Source: UBA1141 sp963665155 | Lineage (GTDB): Bacteria; Chloroflexota; Dehalococcoidia; Lucifugimonadales; UBA3495 | Length of the DNA stretch: 64,000 bases | Assembly: GCA_963665155.2 (NCBI GenBank) | Contig: OY761986.2 | Span: 930,001 to 994,000, forward strand | Reading direction: 5' to 3' | The notes under the pieces: generated by a model | What the model saw: the letters and a program-made list of their open reading frames with translations, nothing else | What the model was told of the DNA's origin: nothing | The model's database searches: none | Translations under genes and position numbers: made by a program | Shown: positions 9,180 to 17,493 of the stretch, piece after piece | Numbering within the stretch: the stretch's first letter is position 1 | How the letters are laid out: each line of letters begins with the position of its first letter

Positions 9180-9674
9180 ATGGCCTCGATTCCCCACAAC
9201 TTCGATACATTCTGCGACGTCGTTGCACTTTGTTATCACGAGAGCCGAAACGTGCGGCATCTACTTCGGGAGAACTTACTGGAGCCGGAGCCATGGAAGT
9301 TCGTGGTGTCCCTTCCAAACAATCGCTACGACGCTTGGCGGGCGCTCGTGCCGTTATTGACCAAGGCTCGTCAGGCGACCTCGGTTAACGCTGCACTGAG
9401 AGTGTTCGAGATTCGGTTTCATGTCTCTCTAGATGAACTAGAGGCTATGTTTGCAGATCAGAATTGGCGGCATGCGAGGGCTTATGCTGGCAACGCTTGG
9501 CAAGCCATAGTTAGGTTGGTCCTGCAATTGGCGGATGCGTTGCGCGTGATTGACACCACCTTAGCGGTGCAGCTAGAAACTAAGCTCAAGAATGTCCGGC
9601 ATAACACAGGTTCGCTTCAAGAGAAACTCGCTCACCTTGAGAAGGCGTTAGCCAAGGACGAGAGAAGCACTTAG
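9180..9674 (+). CDS. Hypothetical protein in island
   Basis: 164 residues, ATG 6 bp after a clear GGAGG. I do not recognise the family. The protein is predicted mostly helical and soluble, with no signal peptide or membrane segment. The start MASIPHNFDTFCDVV is followed by an amphipathic middle and a C-terminal stretch rich in Lys, Glu and Leu (KLKNVRHNTGSLQEKL) that could form a coiled coil. It lies just inside the 42-bp direct repeat and about 200 bp before the antitoxin gene, so it probably arrived with the island. Codon use looks less GC-biased than in the neighbouring dehydrogenase genes. Confidence 0.6.
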   Translation: MASIPHNFDTFCDVVALCYHESRNVRHLLRENLLEPEPWKFVVSLPNNRYDAWRALVPLLTKARQATSVNAALRVFEIRFHVSLDELEAMFADQNWRHARAYAGNAWQAIVRLVLQLADALRVIDTTLAVQLETKLKNVRHNTGSLQEKLAHLEKALAKDERST

Positions 9675-9870
9675 CAGGGCGTTGAAAGTCACGGGCATCA
9701 TTTGGTGGGGTTCTTGGAGGGATCTGGCTAGTGGAGAGCGGACTTCATTCTGGTTTCCCTTACCAACGTTGAAGTATCCGTGTCTCCCGGCTCACGAGTG
9801 GCAAAGGGAAGGCCTGACTATCGCCCAACATATCGTAGTAGTATGTAACTAAGGTTGAGGAGACTGAGTC

Positions 9871-10116
9871 ATGTCTACCCCTGTCGATGATTTGTTTAAA
9901 CAGGCCTCGATTCTTGATGAGAAAGACCGAGCCACATTGGCCGGGCTTTTGTTGGAAAGCCTAGAACTCAAACTCGATGAGGATGTTGAAATTGCTTGGC
10001 GTGATGAGGTTGAGCGACGGCTGACTGAACTCGACGACGGCGGCGTGGAGCTTATTACGTGGGAGGCAGTGCAGGCCAAACTCCGAAAGAGTACTGGTGC
10101 CGAACCTACCAATTAG
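9871..10116 (+). CDS. Antitoxin, addiction-module component family
   Basis: 81 residues. The N-terminus (VDDLFKQASILDEKDRATLAGLLLESLE) matches the short 'putative addiction module component' antitoxins, which pair with ParE/RelE toxins: an acidic helix followed by EIAWRDEVERRLTELDDG. The start is the ATG after GGTTGAGGAGACTGAGTC. It overlaps the toxin start by 20 bp, the usual translational coupling. Such antitoxins neutralise the toxin by wrapping and usually repress their own promoter, which would lie in 9700-9860. Family assignment is by motif pattern only. Confidence 0.85.
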   Translation: MSTPVDDLFKQASILDEKDRATLAGLLLESLELKLDEDVEIAWRDEVERRLTELDDGGVELITWEAVQAKLRKSTGAEPTN

Positions 10117-10393
10117 GTTTCACCCGGCTGCAGCCGCAGAGGTTGAAGCTGCTGCGCGCTGGTATGCCGAGCAAAGCCCCATAGCCGCCCGAGCGTTTGT
10201 AACAGGGGTAAGCCTCTGTGTCCGACGGGTGGAAGAAGTGCCTGAACGGTGGCCACGTTACTTGGATGATACTCGCAGATACCTCTTCCCTCACTTTCCT
10301 TTCAGTCTCGTTTACCGTTTCCGCAGCGGAGAGATCGTGGTTGTTGCGGTTGCACCCTACATGAGGCAACCGGGTTACTGGAGGGTTCGGTAA
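10097..10393 (+). CDS. RelE/ParE-superfamily toxin
   Basis: 98 residues, GTG start inside the antitoxin gene. It has the family pattern FHPAAAAEVEAAARWYAEQS (helix hairpin), then YLFPHFPFSLVYRF (beta strands), then VVAVAPYMRQPGYWRVR at the end. RelE members cut mRNA in the ribosome and ParE members poison gyrase; the WYxxxS start with a C-terminal R-x-P-x-Y-W pattern fits the ParE-like branch better, but the target cannot be settled from sequence. The pair forms the 3' part of the island that ends at the second 42-bp repeat. Confidence 0.85.
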   Translation: MPNLPIRFHPAAAAEVEAAARWYAEQSPIAARAFVTGVSLCVRRVEEVPERWPRYLDDTRRYLFPHFPFSLVYRFRSGEIVVVAVAPYMRQPGYWRVR

Positions 10394-10418
10394 AGCGAAG
10401 GGTCCCTGTAACATCGCA

Positions 10419-10460
10419 CTACCATCGTCGGCAACTGGCCGACGCCTTGGGCTTGTAGGC
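10419..10460. repeat. Direct repeat, right copy
   Basis: 41 of 42 bases identical to 9107-9148. It carries a copy of the last codons and stop of the acyl-CoA dehydrogenase gene but no upstream part of that gene, so it is a boundary scar rather than a second gene. It ends 33 bp before the stop of the leftward recQ gene. Confidence 0.85.
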
Positions 10461-10492
10461 GCGATCACTTAGCTCTAGCCTATCCGGTCGGA

Positions 10493-12774
10493 CTACGCCA
10501 GAGCTAGTCCGTCACCTTCCAGGACAATCGCCCCCTGTTGTAGCAGGCCGATGCGGGCCAGAGCAAGCTCTTCATATGTGTGGCGATTTTCCAGCAGTTC
10601 CCAAACCGGCGTCAGTTGGGTGCCACCGGATTGCCGGAACGCTGAAAGGATTTTCTCCATTTGCGATTTCGGCGGCAGCATGTGATCTAGATCTAACGTT
10701 TCGCCGTCCACCACCAATCTCGCAATGTGACTGATTATGGTGTTATCGGTCAGCCCCCGTTGTCGGGCGATATCCCTCACGGATAATTTTTGTTCGACCA
10801 ACTCTTTGGTCCTGTGCACCGTGGAACTTGGCTGCGATGGGCTATCCTTGGTCCGGTAAACCGATGATCGCGGTTTTGGTTCTGCGTTAACCACCTTCTT
10901 TGGGCCGTTTTGTTTGACGTGGGCTTTGATTACTTCCATGAAAGCGTCCGCAAACTCTTCCAATTTCACGCTGCCCACGCCAGATACGTGCGAGAAGCTC
11001 GCCCTGGATTCGGGCTGACGGTCCGCCATGTCCCAAAGGGTGGCGTCACTAAAAATTACGTAGGCAGGCTTGCTTCGCTCCTCAGCGATCGACCTGCGCA
11101 AAAATCGCAGCTTTTCGAACAACTCGCCATCCGAGCCTTCATCCGGCTCTCTGTTGCGCTGGGAACCTTTGGCTGCAACGCCTTTCGTTGTGTTGACGAA
11201 ATCATCGGCTTTCGGTTTGTTGAGAATCAGTGTTTCATGGCTTTTGAGAAAAGCCCGTCCCTTTTCAGTTACGGTAACGGTCTTGAAGCTGTCCTCGCTC
11301 CTGGCAATCAGGCCAGTTGCCACGAATGCCTGGATTGCCCACCTCAGATCGTCGATTGTGTGCGATTTCCCGACTCCGAAAACGGACAATTCTTGGTGTC
11401 CCCATGATTTGACCTTCTGGTTCGCCGTGCCCCTCAGCACGTTTATCACGTGGGCTGCGCCGAAGCGTTCGCCGGTGCGAATTACGGCCGACAGAACCAT
11501 CTGTGAATTCTGGTAGCATCGAATTCTTCGGACGAACCCGGTGGCGACGAACAAACATCGCATCCGCCGCAGTAATCCTCATCCCACTGCTCCCCGAAGT
11601 AATTCAATAAATGCTTTCGGCGGCAACTTTGTATTTGGCACAACTCCACGACCTGGTCCAGCCGAAGTCTCGCACTTTCCTGCTCTTGCCGGTCCTCAAT
11701 CTGGCTGATGAAGAACTCTTGCTTTTGCTTGTCACCGTAGGAGAAGAAAAGAGCGCATTCGCTGGGCAAGCCGTCTCGACCGGCCCGTCCTGTTTCCTGG
11801 TAGTAACCCTCAAGGGACTTGGGCAGGTTGTAGTGGACCACCAAGCGGATGTCACCTTTGTCTATGCCCATGCCGAAGGCGATGGTAGGGACGATGATCT
11901 TTGTTTCGCCGCGGATGAATTTTTCCTGGGTGTCCCGGCGTAACGCGGATTCGAGACCGGCGTGGTAGGGTACGGCCTGAAACCCGTTGGCGACTAGGTC
12001 CTCCGCCATCTCTTCCGTCGCCTTCCGGGAGACACGGTAGATAATCGTCGACCCATTATCGTGGTCTCGCAGCAGCTTAATTAATGCGCCGAAGGAGCCT
12101 TTCTTCGGATAAATGTTGTAGGTGAGGTTTGGCCGGTTGAAACTGGAGATAAACACGCCGGGCTTACGAAGTCCTAGCTGTGTGACGATGTCTTTGCGCA
12201 CCCGCTCGGTGGCGGTGGCGGTGAGGGCGATCATCGGCACTTCTGGGAACTGGGTCCGCACCGATTTCAGTTTGCGATAATCGGGCCGAAAATCGTGACC
12301 CCATTCCGAGATGCAATGAGCTTCGTCGATGGCGAATAAGCTGACGTTCAAGCTCTGCAGGAATTTGTGGAATTCGGGCAAGGCCAGGCGTTCCGGTGCC
12401 ACGTATAGAATTTTTAGCCGGTTTTGATTTTCTTGAGTATTCTTTTTGTCGATCTTTCCGGCAGCGTGCTGGGTGCTCGCTCGAGCTTTTAACCGCTCGA
12501 TCTCCGATGCCGTAAGGGAGCTGTTGATGAATGCAGCCGGAACCCCGTTGGATACTAGCTTATCCACTTGGTCTTTCATTAGAGCGATCAGCGGGGAAAC
12601 GACTATGGTCAGGCCGTCAAAGCATAATGCTGGCAGTTGGTAGCACAATGACTTGCCACCGCCGGTGGGCATCAGCACCATGGCGTCTCTCCGGTCCAGC
12701 ACCGCGGTTACGATTTCTTGTTGGCCCGGCAAAAAGCCATCGAATCCGAAATGGGTTTTCAGTCGCTGCAGCAC
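10493..12774 (-). pseudogene. recQ: ATP-dependent DNA helicase RecQ, one frameshift
   Basis: From the start at 12774 the frame has Walker A (TGGGKSLCYQLP, residues 36-47), the DEAH box (IDEAHCISEWGHDFR, from 149), QETGRAGRDG and the zinc-binding cysteines ending CGGCDVC. At about 11520 the frame is lost (FDATRIHRWFCRP, stop), while the next frame continues with YQNSQMVLSAVIRTGERFGA (RQC winged helix), a DEELF/LRxxR-type HRDC domain (LFEKLRFLRRSIAEE) and a C-terminal HTH ending at 10493. Adding one base after GATGC restores one protein of about 750 residues. Without it the product is a 430-residue helicase core without RQC and HRDC. RecQ unwinds DNA during recombination repair. Confidence 0.85.
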
Positions 12775-13088
12775 GGAATTATCCTATTCATCCTCGACCA
12801 ATTCAGCAACACCCGGTTGTCACTCCAACCATTGACTCCACTGCGTCACACCCGATGCGACAGACCGGCCACTTGCTTGAATTTTGTCTACTCACTAGGT
12901 GGGATACGGAAGTCAGCGCCGGAAAATTGGTGCTAAAGCTCCCCTAATTAGTAAACATACGGCGGGAATTGACTCATTACAGTTGATATGATGGGCCCTA
13001 TTCCAGGGTCATTGGAACGCGCGGCTTTTGTTTATCGAGCTTTTTTAGTAAGCTACGTCACTGCAGCTTGTTTTCACTGGTAAAGACA
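12775..13088. other. Divergent intergenic region, recQ and KaiC-like gene
   Basis: 314 bp between divergent starts. A TATGAT follows TTGACT near 12970-12993, but the spacing (12 bp) is too short for a sigma-70 promoter. No hairpin or RNA gene is evident. Confidence 0.35.
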
Positions 13089-13847
13089 ATGGAAAAGACA
13101 ATGGAAAAGACAATGACTGAAAACGTCTACAGCAACCCGATTGAAAAGATAGGGACAGGACTGGAATGGCTAGACCATGTGCTGAACGGAGGGATGCCCA
13201 GGCAATCCCTTGTGGTGATCGCCGGTGTGCCAGGGTCTGGCAAGTCCACTTTGGCTTTCCACATGATGGCCGAAGCGGTGAAGACGGGGACCAACGCCAT
13301 ACTCGTTCCCACCACCAATCAACCCATATCCAAGCTGCGCAGGCAGTACGGAAATCTCAGCTTCTTGGGCCCCACAGGGGCTTTGGACAAGTTGGAATTC
13401 TTTTCACTGGACACCGGGGTTCAAGACGCTACCATGAACAACCTGCTCAACACCATTGTGGGCAGACTTCAAGAATCGGATGTTGGCGTGGTGGTGATCG
13501 ATAGTTTCCGGGCGATCTCCGATGTGGCTCCAAACCGGGCTCAGGTATGGCGCTTCCTCGGTTCGCTGAGCGCCAACGTTGTGGATAGCAATTGTGTTTG
13601 TCTTCTGTTGGGCGAATACTCCTTGCCCCGAGATTTGGACCTGCCCGAATTGGCCGTGGCCGATGTGGTTATCTATCTTGAGGTAGAGCGGTTGACCGCC
13701 ATGGACCTGCGTACCCTGCGGATTTACAAGACTAGGGGTAGCGGCCATGCCGAGGGCAGGCAGGCTTACACCGTCGATTCCGACGGGATTACTTTTGTGG
13801 GTGTACTCCAAAGTCAACCGAGTGAAGACGTCCCGGTGACGGTGTAA
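13089..13847 (+). CDS. Single-domain KaiC/RecA-like ATPase
   Basis: 252 residues from the first ATG. A single KaiC domain: GTGLEWLDHVLNGGMP, Walker A GVPGSGKST at 46-54, Walker B in VGVVVIDSFRA, and a C-terminal strand set with RTLRIYKTRGSGH. Circadian KaiC has two such domains and phosphorylation sites; this protein has one and there are no kaiA/kaiB neighbours, so it belongs to the broad KaiC-like group often tied to signalling or gas-vesicle regulation. The start is uncertain: a 12-bp unit ATGGAAAAGACA is repeated in tandem, giving in-frame ATGs at 13089, 13101 and 13113, and no strong ribosome site precedes any of them. The conserved part starts after 13113. Confidence 0.8.
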   Translation: MEKTMEKTMTENVYSNPIEKIGTGLEWLDHVLNGGMPRQSLVVIAGVPGSGKSTLAFHMMAEAVKTGTNAILVPTTNQPISKLRRQYGNLSFLGPTGALDKLEFFSLDTGVQDATMNNLLNTIVGRLQESDVGVVVIDSFRAISDVAPNRAQVWRFLGSLSANVVDSNCVCLLLGEYSLPRDLDLPELAVADVVIYLEVERLTAMDLRTLRIYKTRGSGHAEGRQAYTVDSDGITFVGVLQSQPSEDVPVTV

Positions 13848-13995
13848 CCTCCGGTCAGTCTCTCCAAACCCTTTGATTTGAAACTCACCCAAAGGTTTCA
13901 TGGTCCGAGACCTCCCGATGTTGGAGGTATGCCTCGAATAACATCGGCTCTCAGCCTGTACTCGACCTGATATAGCACAAGTTATATCCCCTGCC

Positions 13996-14760
13996 TTAAC
14001 GTCCTTTCCACACCGGCGCTCGCTTTTCCGCAAAGGCGGCCACCCCTTCCTTGGCGTCTTCGCTCTGCAAGACCTCGTTTCGCTTCATTTGTGCGAATGC
14101 GACCCGGTCTTCCAGCCCCATTTCGGAACCCTTGATGGCCGCTTCTTTGATGGCGGCGATTGATAACGGAGCGTTGGCGGTTATCTTGCGGGCCAGTTCC
14201 TCAGCTTTAGGCAAGACCTTTTCCGGTGGCACCACGTGATTGACCAGCATAAGGTCCAAGGCTCTTTGGGCGTCCACGAAGTCGCCGGTAAAAAGGAACT
14301 CGAAAGCAATGTTGCGGGGCACCACCTGGGAGAGCAAGGCCGGGCCGCTGACCGACGAAATGCCTCGTTTCGCTTGGGGCTAGCCGAACTGGGCTTCAGT
14401 GGATGCCACCCTTATATCGCTGCCCAGTGCGATACCACAGCCTTGAGCCAGGCAGATACCATTGATGGCGGCGATAATCGGCTTCCAAATTGTGGACTGC
14501 ACCACATAAAGGTCGCCGGTGCTGGGGCCCTCGTTGGCCCGAGCGTTGGCCATGGCGACAAGGTCATGTCCCGTGGAGAAAGCCCGGCCATTGCCGGTGA
14601 CCAAGGCGCAACGGACTTCAGGGTTGTTCTTTACGTCTTGGAAAGCGTCCCACAAGAGTTGGCGCATCTCAGGGTCGATGGCACTCAGTTTCTCCGGTCG
14701 GTTGAGGGTAATGTAGGCAATGCCTTCTCGTATTTCATACAGGACTTCTTTTCCGGGCAA
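13996..14760 (-). pseudogene. Enoyl-CoA hydratase/isomerase with internal stop
   Basis: Starting at 14760, crotonase-fold motifs follow in order: YITLNRPEKLSAID, the oxyanion-hole segment GRAFSTGHDLVAMA, and IIAAINGICLAQGCGIAL. An in-frame TAG at 14380-14382 interrupts after STEAQFG; the same frame then reads PQAKRGISSV and continues to the normal C-terminus ending KRAPVWKGR at 13996. No frameshift is needed: changing one codon would restore a 254-residue protein. The residue normally found at this spot (FGLPE/FGFPE) is not universally fixed, so the stop is a true nonsense change or a base error. Downstream of the heptamer repeat element at 14785. Confidence 0.85.
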
Positions 14761-14784
14761 ATTATTTACCTCCAGTATTTAAGC

Positions 14785-14996
<212 letters not shown>

Positions 14997-14997
14997 G

Positions 14998-15846
14998 CTA
15001 GATGATTCTAGACCCTGTTGGTTTGGTGCCAATTACCCCGGTCTCCTCGAGTCCGGAGATCTCTTCCGTGGTCATTCCCAGCAACTCTCCATAAATCTGG
15101 CCGTTGTGCTGTCCCAATGTAGGTGACGCCCATTTTATCCGGCCAGGAGTGGCCGACATTTTCCAGGGAATACCCGGATACTTGCGCAGGCCTACTTGTG
15201 GATGATCCACCGCCACGAAGGTACCCCGATATTCATAGTGAGGGTCCTGCAGCAAGTCCGGCCCTCGTAGCACCGGACTGGAAGGCACGCCGACTTCTTG
15301 GAGCATGGCGGTGAGTTGGAATGTGTCTTGTGAGGCGGTCCAACGGGAGATAATCCCGTCCAGATCATCTTGGTTCTCCAACCTGACCTCATTGGTGTTA
15401 AAACGCCGGTCCGCGGCTAAATCCGAGCTCGATTCAGCACCGTCGATTAAACCCGCTAAGGCCAGCCATTGTAGGTCGTTGGTCACGGCGATGGAGATCC
15501 ACCGGTCTTCTCCCAGGCAAGGATAGGCGTTTTGCGGGGCCACCCTAGTATTACAACGTCAGTTAGTTTGATAGGATGACTGTGTAGCTGGAGAGGGAAT
15601 AGGCAGGTGAGGTGGGGATGTGGATGCGGCAGCTTTCGAGCAGGTGTACGGGCCGAATTGGCGAATCGGGTCACCGGAGCCGGACCGCTCCACTTTTATT
15701 ACTTCGGCCCCCATGGTTGCCATGAGTTTGGTGCAGTAAGGGCCGGAAATATAGTGGGTTAAATCCAGGACTCGCACGCCCTGCAATAACCCCGGAAGAG
15801 TAGGCCTTCCTGAGGACGATGTGTTCGGTGGCGGTGTGTTTGTCAT
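14998..15846 (-). pseudogene. CaiB/BaiF CoA-transferase relic with internal deletion
   Basis: The N-terminus from 15846 has GVRVLDLTHYISGPYCTKLM and AEVIKVERSGSGDPIRQFGPY, the CoA-binding start of class III CoA-transferases. This is followed by about 100 bp of non-homologous sequence with an in-frame stop at 15559, and then the C-terminal part resumes at YPCLGEDRWISIAV and runs to 14998 with SPTLGQHNGQIYGELLG. About 200 residues, including the region with the catalytic Asp, are missing compared with the complete paralogues at 39467-40870 and 40873-42072. It cannot be active. Confidence 0.85.
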
Positions 15847-16155
15847 TAGTAGTGTGCTGCCCGGATGATAATTTGGAACCATTACGGCAATCGGCGAAGT
15901 ATATAGGCGTCGAAAGCCACAACGGATTGTGTCACCCGTCGCAGTCAAAATCAAGGTTTGGGGAAAGTGTTGCCCATAGGCGGTTCATGGTAGCTAGGCA
16001 CCAACCTAAAGTCCCCGAATGTTGCGGCAATTTATGCTATTCTTCTAGCTGATCGACCAATTTCGTTGGTCACCGGTCATTGGTCAATGGATAACTTAAC
16101 TGTTCGATTAGGCGGTATCCTTCGAAACAAGACTCTTTTGATAACTGGGAGCGAT
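15847..16155. other. Divergent intergenic region
   Basis: 309 bp between the CaiB relic and the first D-threonine-aldolase-like gene. Near 16054-16091 TTGGTCAC/GGTCATTGGTCAATGG forms short direct and inverted repeats. No gene or clear promoter is recognised. Confidence 0.35.
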
Positions 16156-17292
16156 ATGGAACGTCCTGTTTTTCAACCGGTGGGAACGCCAGTCCTTGAC
16201 ATCGACACCCCGGCTTTGGTGGTCGACTTGGTGGCCATGGAGCTGAACATTGAGGTAATGCACTCCTATTTCCGGGGGGCCAGCGCCAAACTGCGTCCCC
16301 ACGTTGCCAGCCATCAGTGCCCGCAAATCGCCCACAGTCAATTGGCCGCTGGCGGCACCGTGGGCGGCGTCAGCGTGACCACGGTGGGAGAGGCCGAGGT
16401 ATTCAGCGAGTCGGGTATCAACAACATACTGGTTGTCAGCCAGATCGTGACCGGGGCCAAGATTCGCCGGCTATGCGAGGTCGCCCGGCGTAGCCGTATT
16501 CTGGTGGCGGTGGACAACCCCAAGAACGTGGATGATCTGGCCCAAGCCGCCCAAGCCGCCGGGGTGACATTGGAAGCCATGGTGGAGATTGAATCCGGAC
16601 GGGGCACATCAGGCGTTGCGCCGGGCCAGGCTGCCCAGGATTTGGCCAGGCAGATTTCCAAGTTATCGGGCTTACATTTCGGGGGTCTTATGGCGATCCC
16701 ACCCGTTCCTGGCTCAACAGGCGAGGGCAGCGAGGCAGTCTATCCCAACCATCTTGGCCTACAACAAGAGGCTGCTCGGAGCTTGCAACCTGTTCTGGAT
16801 GCCAAGAAATCCATCGAGAGCGACGGGCTGGGTGTCCCCAACGTAAGCGTCGGCGGCACCTGGCTTTACGACATCGCCAGTGAGGTGCCCGGCATCACCG
16901 AGGTTCAGGCTGGCACGTATCCCCTTATGGACTACGACTCTTGCCAGATTCGGGGCGAGTTCAGCCAAGCAGCCAAGGTCCTGACCCAGGTGATCAGCCA
17001 TCCGGTTGAGGCTCGGGCTGTCGTGGATGCGGGCCACAAAGCGACCGGCCCGGATTTAGGCATACCGGTGTTGGAAGGATTCGCCGGGGCCAAAGCCACC
17101 CGGTTCAGCGCCGAGCACGGTAGCCTGGAACTGGAAGGGGAGGCAGTGGGACAATTCAAGCCGGGAGATAAAACCTGGCTGCTGCCATACCACTTAGGCC
17201 TTTGCTTGAACCAATACGACTACATCCGAGCGGTACGCGACGGAAAACTGGAAGGCTTTTGGCTAATGTCAGGTCGCGGTCGTTTCAGCTAA
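16156..17292 (+). CDS. D-threonine aldolase/D-serine dehydratase-like protein lacking the PLP lysine
   Basis: 378 residues from the ATG at 16156 (MERPVFQPVG); a longer frame begins at 16066 but that extension has no family similarity. The fold is the alanine-racemase-type PLP barrel of the DSD1/D-threonine aldolase family: VLDIDTPALVVDL, GGTVGGVSVTTVGEAEVF, and a C-terminal WLMSGRGRF. In active members the start of the barrel reads RPHxKxHK, with the first Lys binding PLP. Here it reads RPHVASHQCPQIAH, so both lysines are gone, while the paralogue at 17494 keeps KNHK. The C-terminal metal His is present (PYHLGL). It may be a non-catalytic partner or have a different role. Weak GGGAGCG ribosome site. 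Confidence 0.8.
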   Translation: MERPVFQPVGTPVLDIDTPALVVDLVAMELNIEVMHSYFRGASAKLRPHVASHQCPQIAHSQLAAGGTVGGVSVTTVGEAEVFSESGINNILVVSQIVTGAKIRRLCEVARRSRILVAVDNPKNVDDLAQAAQAAGVTLEAMVEIESGRGTSGVAPGQAAQDLARQISKLSGLHFGGLMAIPPVPGSTGEGSEAVYPNHLGLQQEAARSLQPVLDAKKSIESDGLGVPNVSVGGTWLYDIASEVPGITEVQAGTYPLMDYDSCQIRGEFSQAAKVLTQVISHPVEARAVVDAGHKATGPDLGIPVLEGFAGAKATRFSAEHGSLELEGEAVGQFKPGDKTWLLPYHLGLCLNQYDYIRAVRDGKLEGFWLMSGRGRFS

Positions 17293-17374
17293 CCTGTCTA
17301 GATGACAATAGACTTTTCTACTACTGACCGATGCACAACATCTTAAACCCAAAATGGCAAACCTCACGACGCGC

Positions 17375-17419
17375 AAATCCCCCTCAGTCCCCCTTTGCAA
17401 AGGGGGACTGAGGGGATTT
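17375..17419. repeat. Long palindrome (hairpin)
   Basis: AAATCCCCCTCAGTCCCCCT followed by its complement with a 2-bp turn (TTTG/CAAA) gives a stem of about 22 bp with one bulged C. It lies 83 bp after the first aldolase-like gene and 75 bp before the second. G/C-run palindromes of this type occur as dispersed repeats in many genomes. It could end transcription or block readthrough, but there is no T-run. Confidence 0.8.
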
Positions 17420-17493
17420 CGTTCACCATCGGTGGCCTCGATTGAGTTTGACTGTCAATGCTACAACCAGCATCCTTTGTTAAGGAGAGAAAA

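Noticed and set aside
9149..10418. Composite transposon
   Set aside because: No transposase and no terminal inverted repeats; the 42-bp direct repeats are far longer than target-site duplications.
13089..13847. Circadian clock gene kaiC
   Set aside because: A single domain, no phosphorylation-site pattern that I can identify and no kaiA or kaiB beside it.
14380..14382. Readthrough or recoding (for example pyrrolysine) at TAG in the enoyl-CoA hydratase
   Set aside because: No recoding signal or need is apparent, and other genes in the region are broken; nonsense mutation or base error is simpler.
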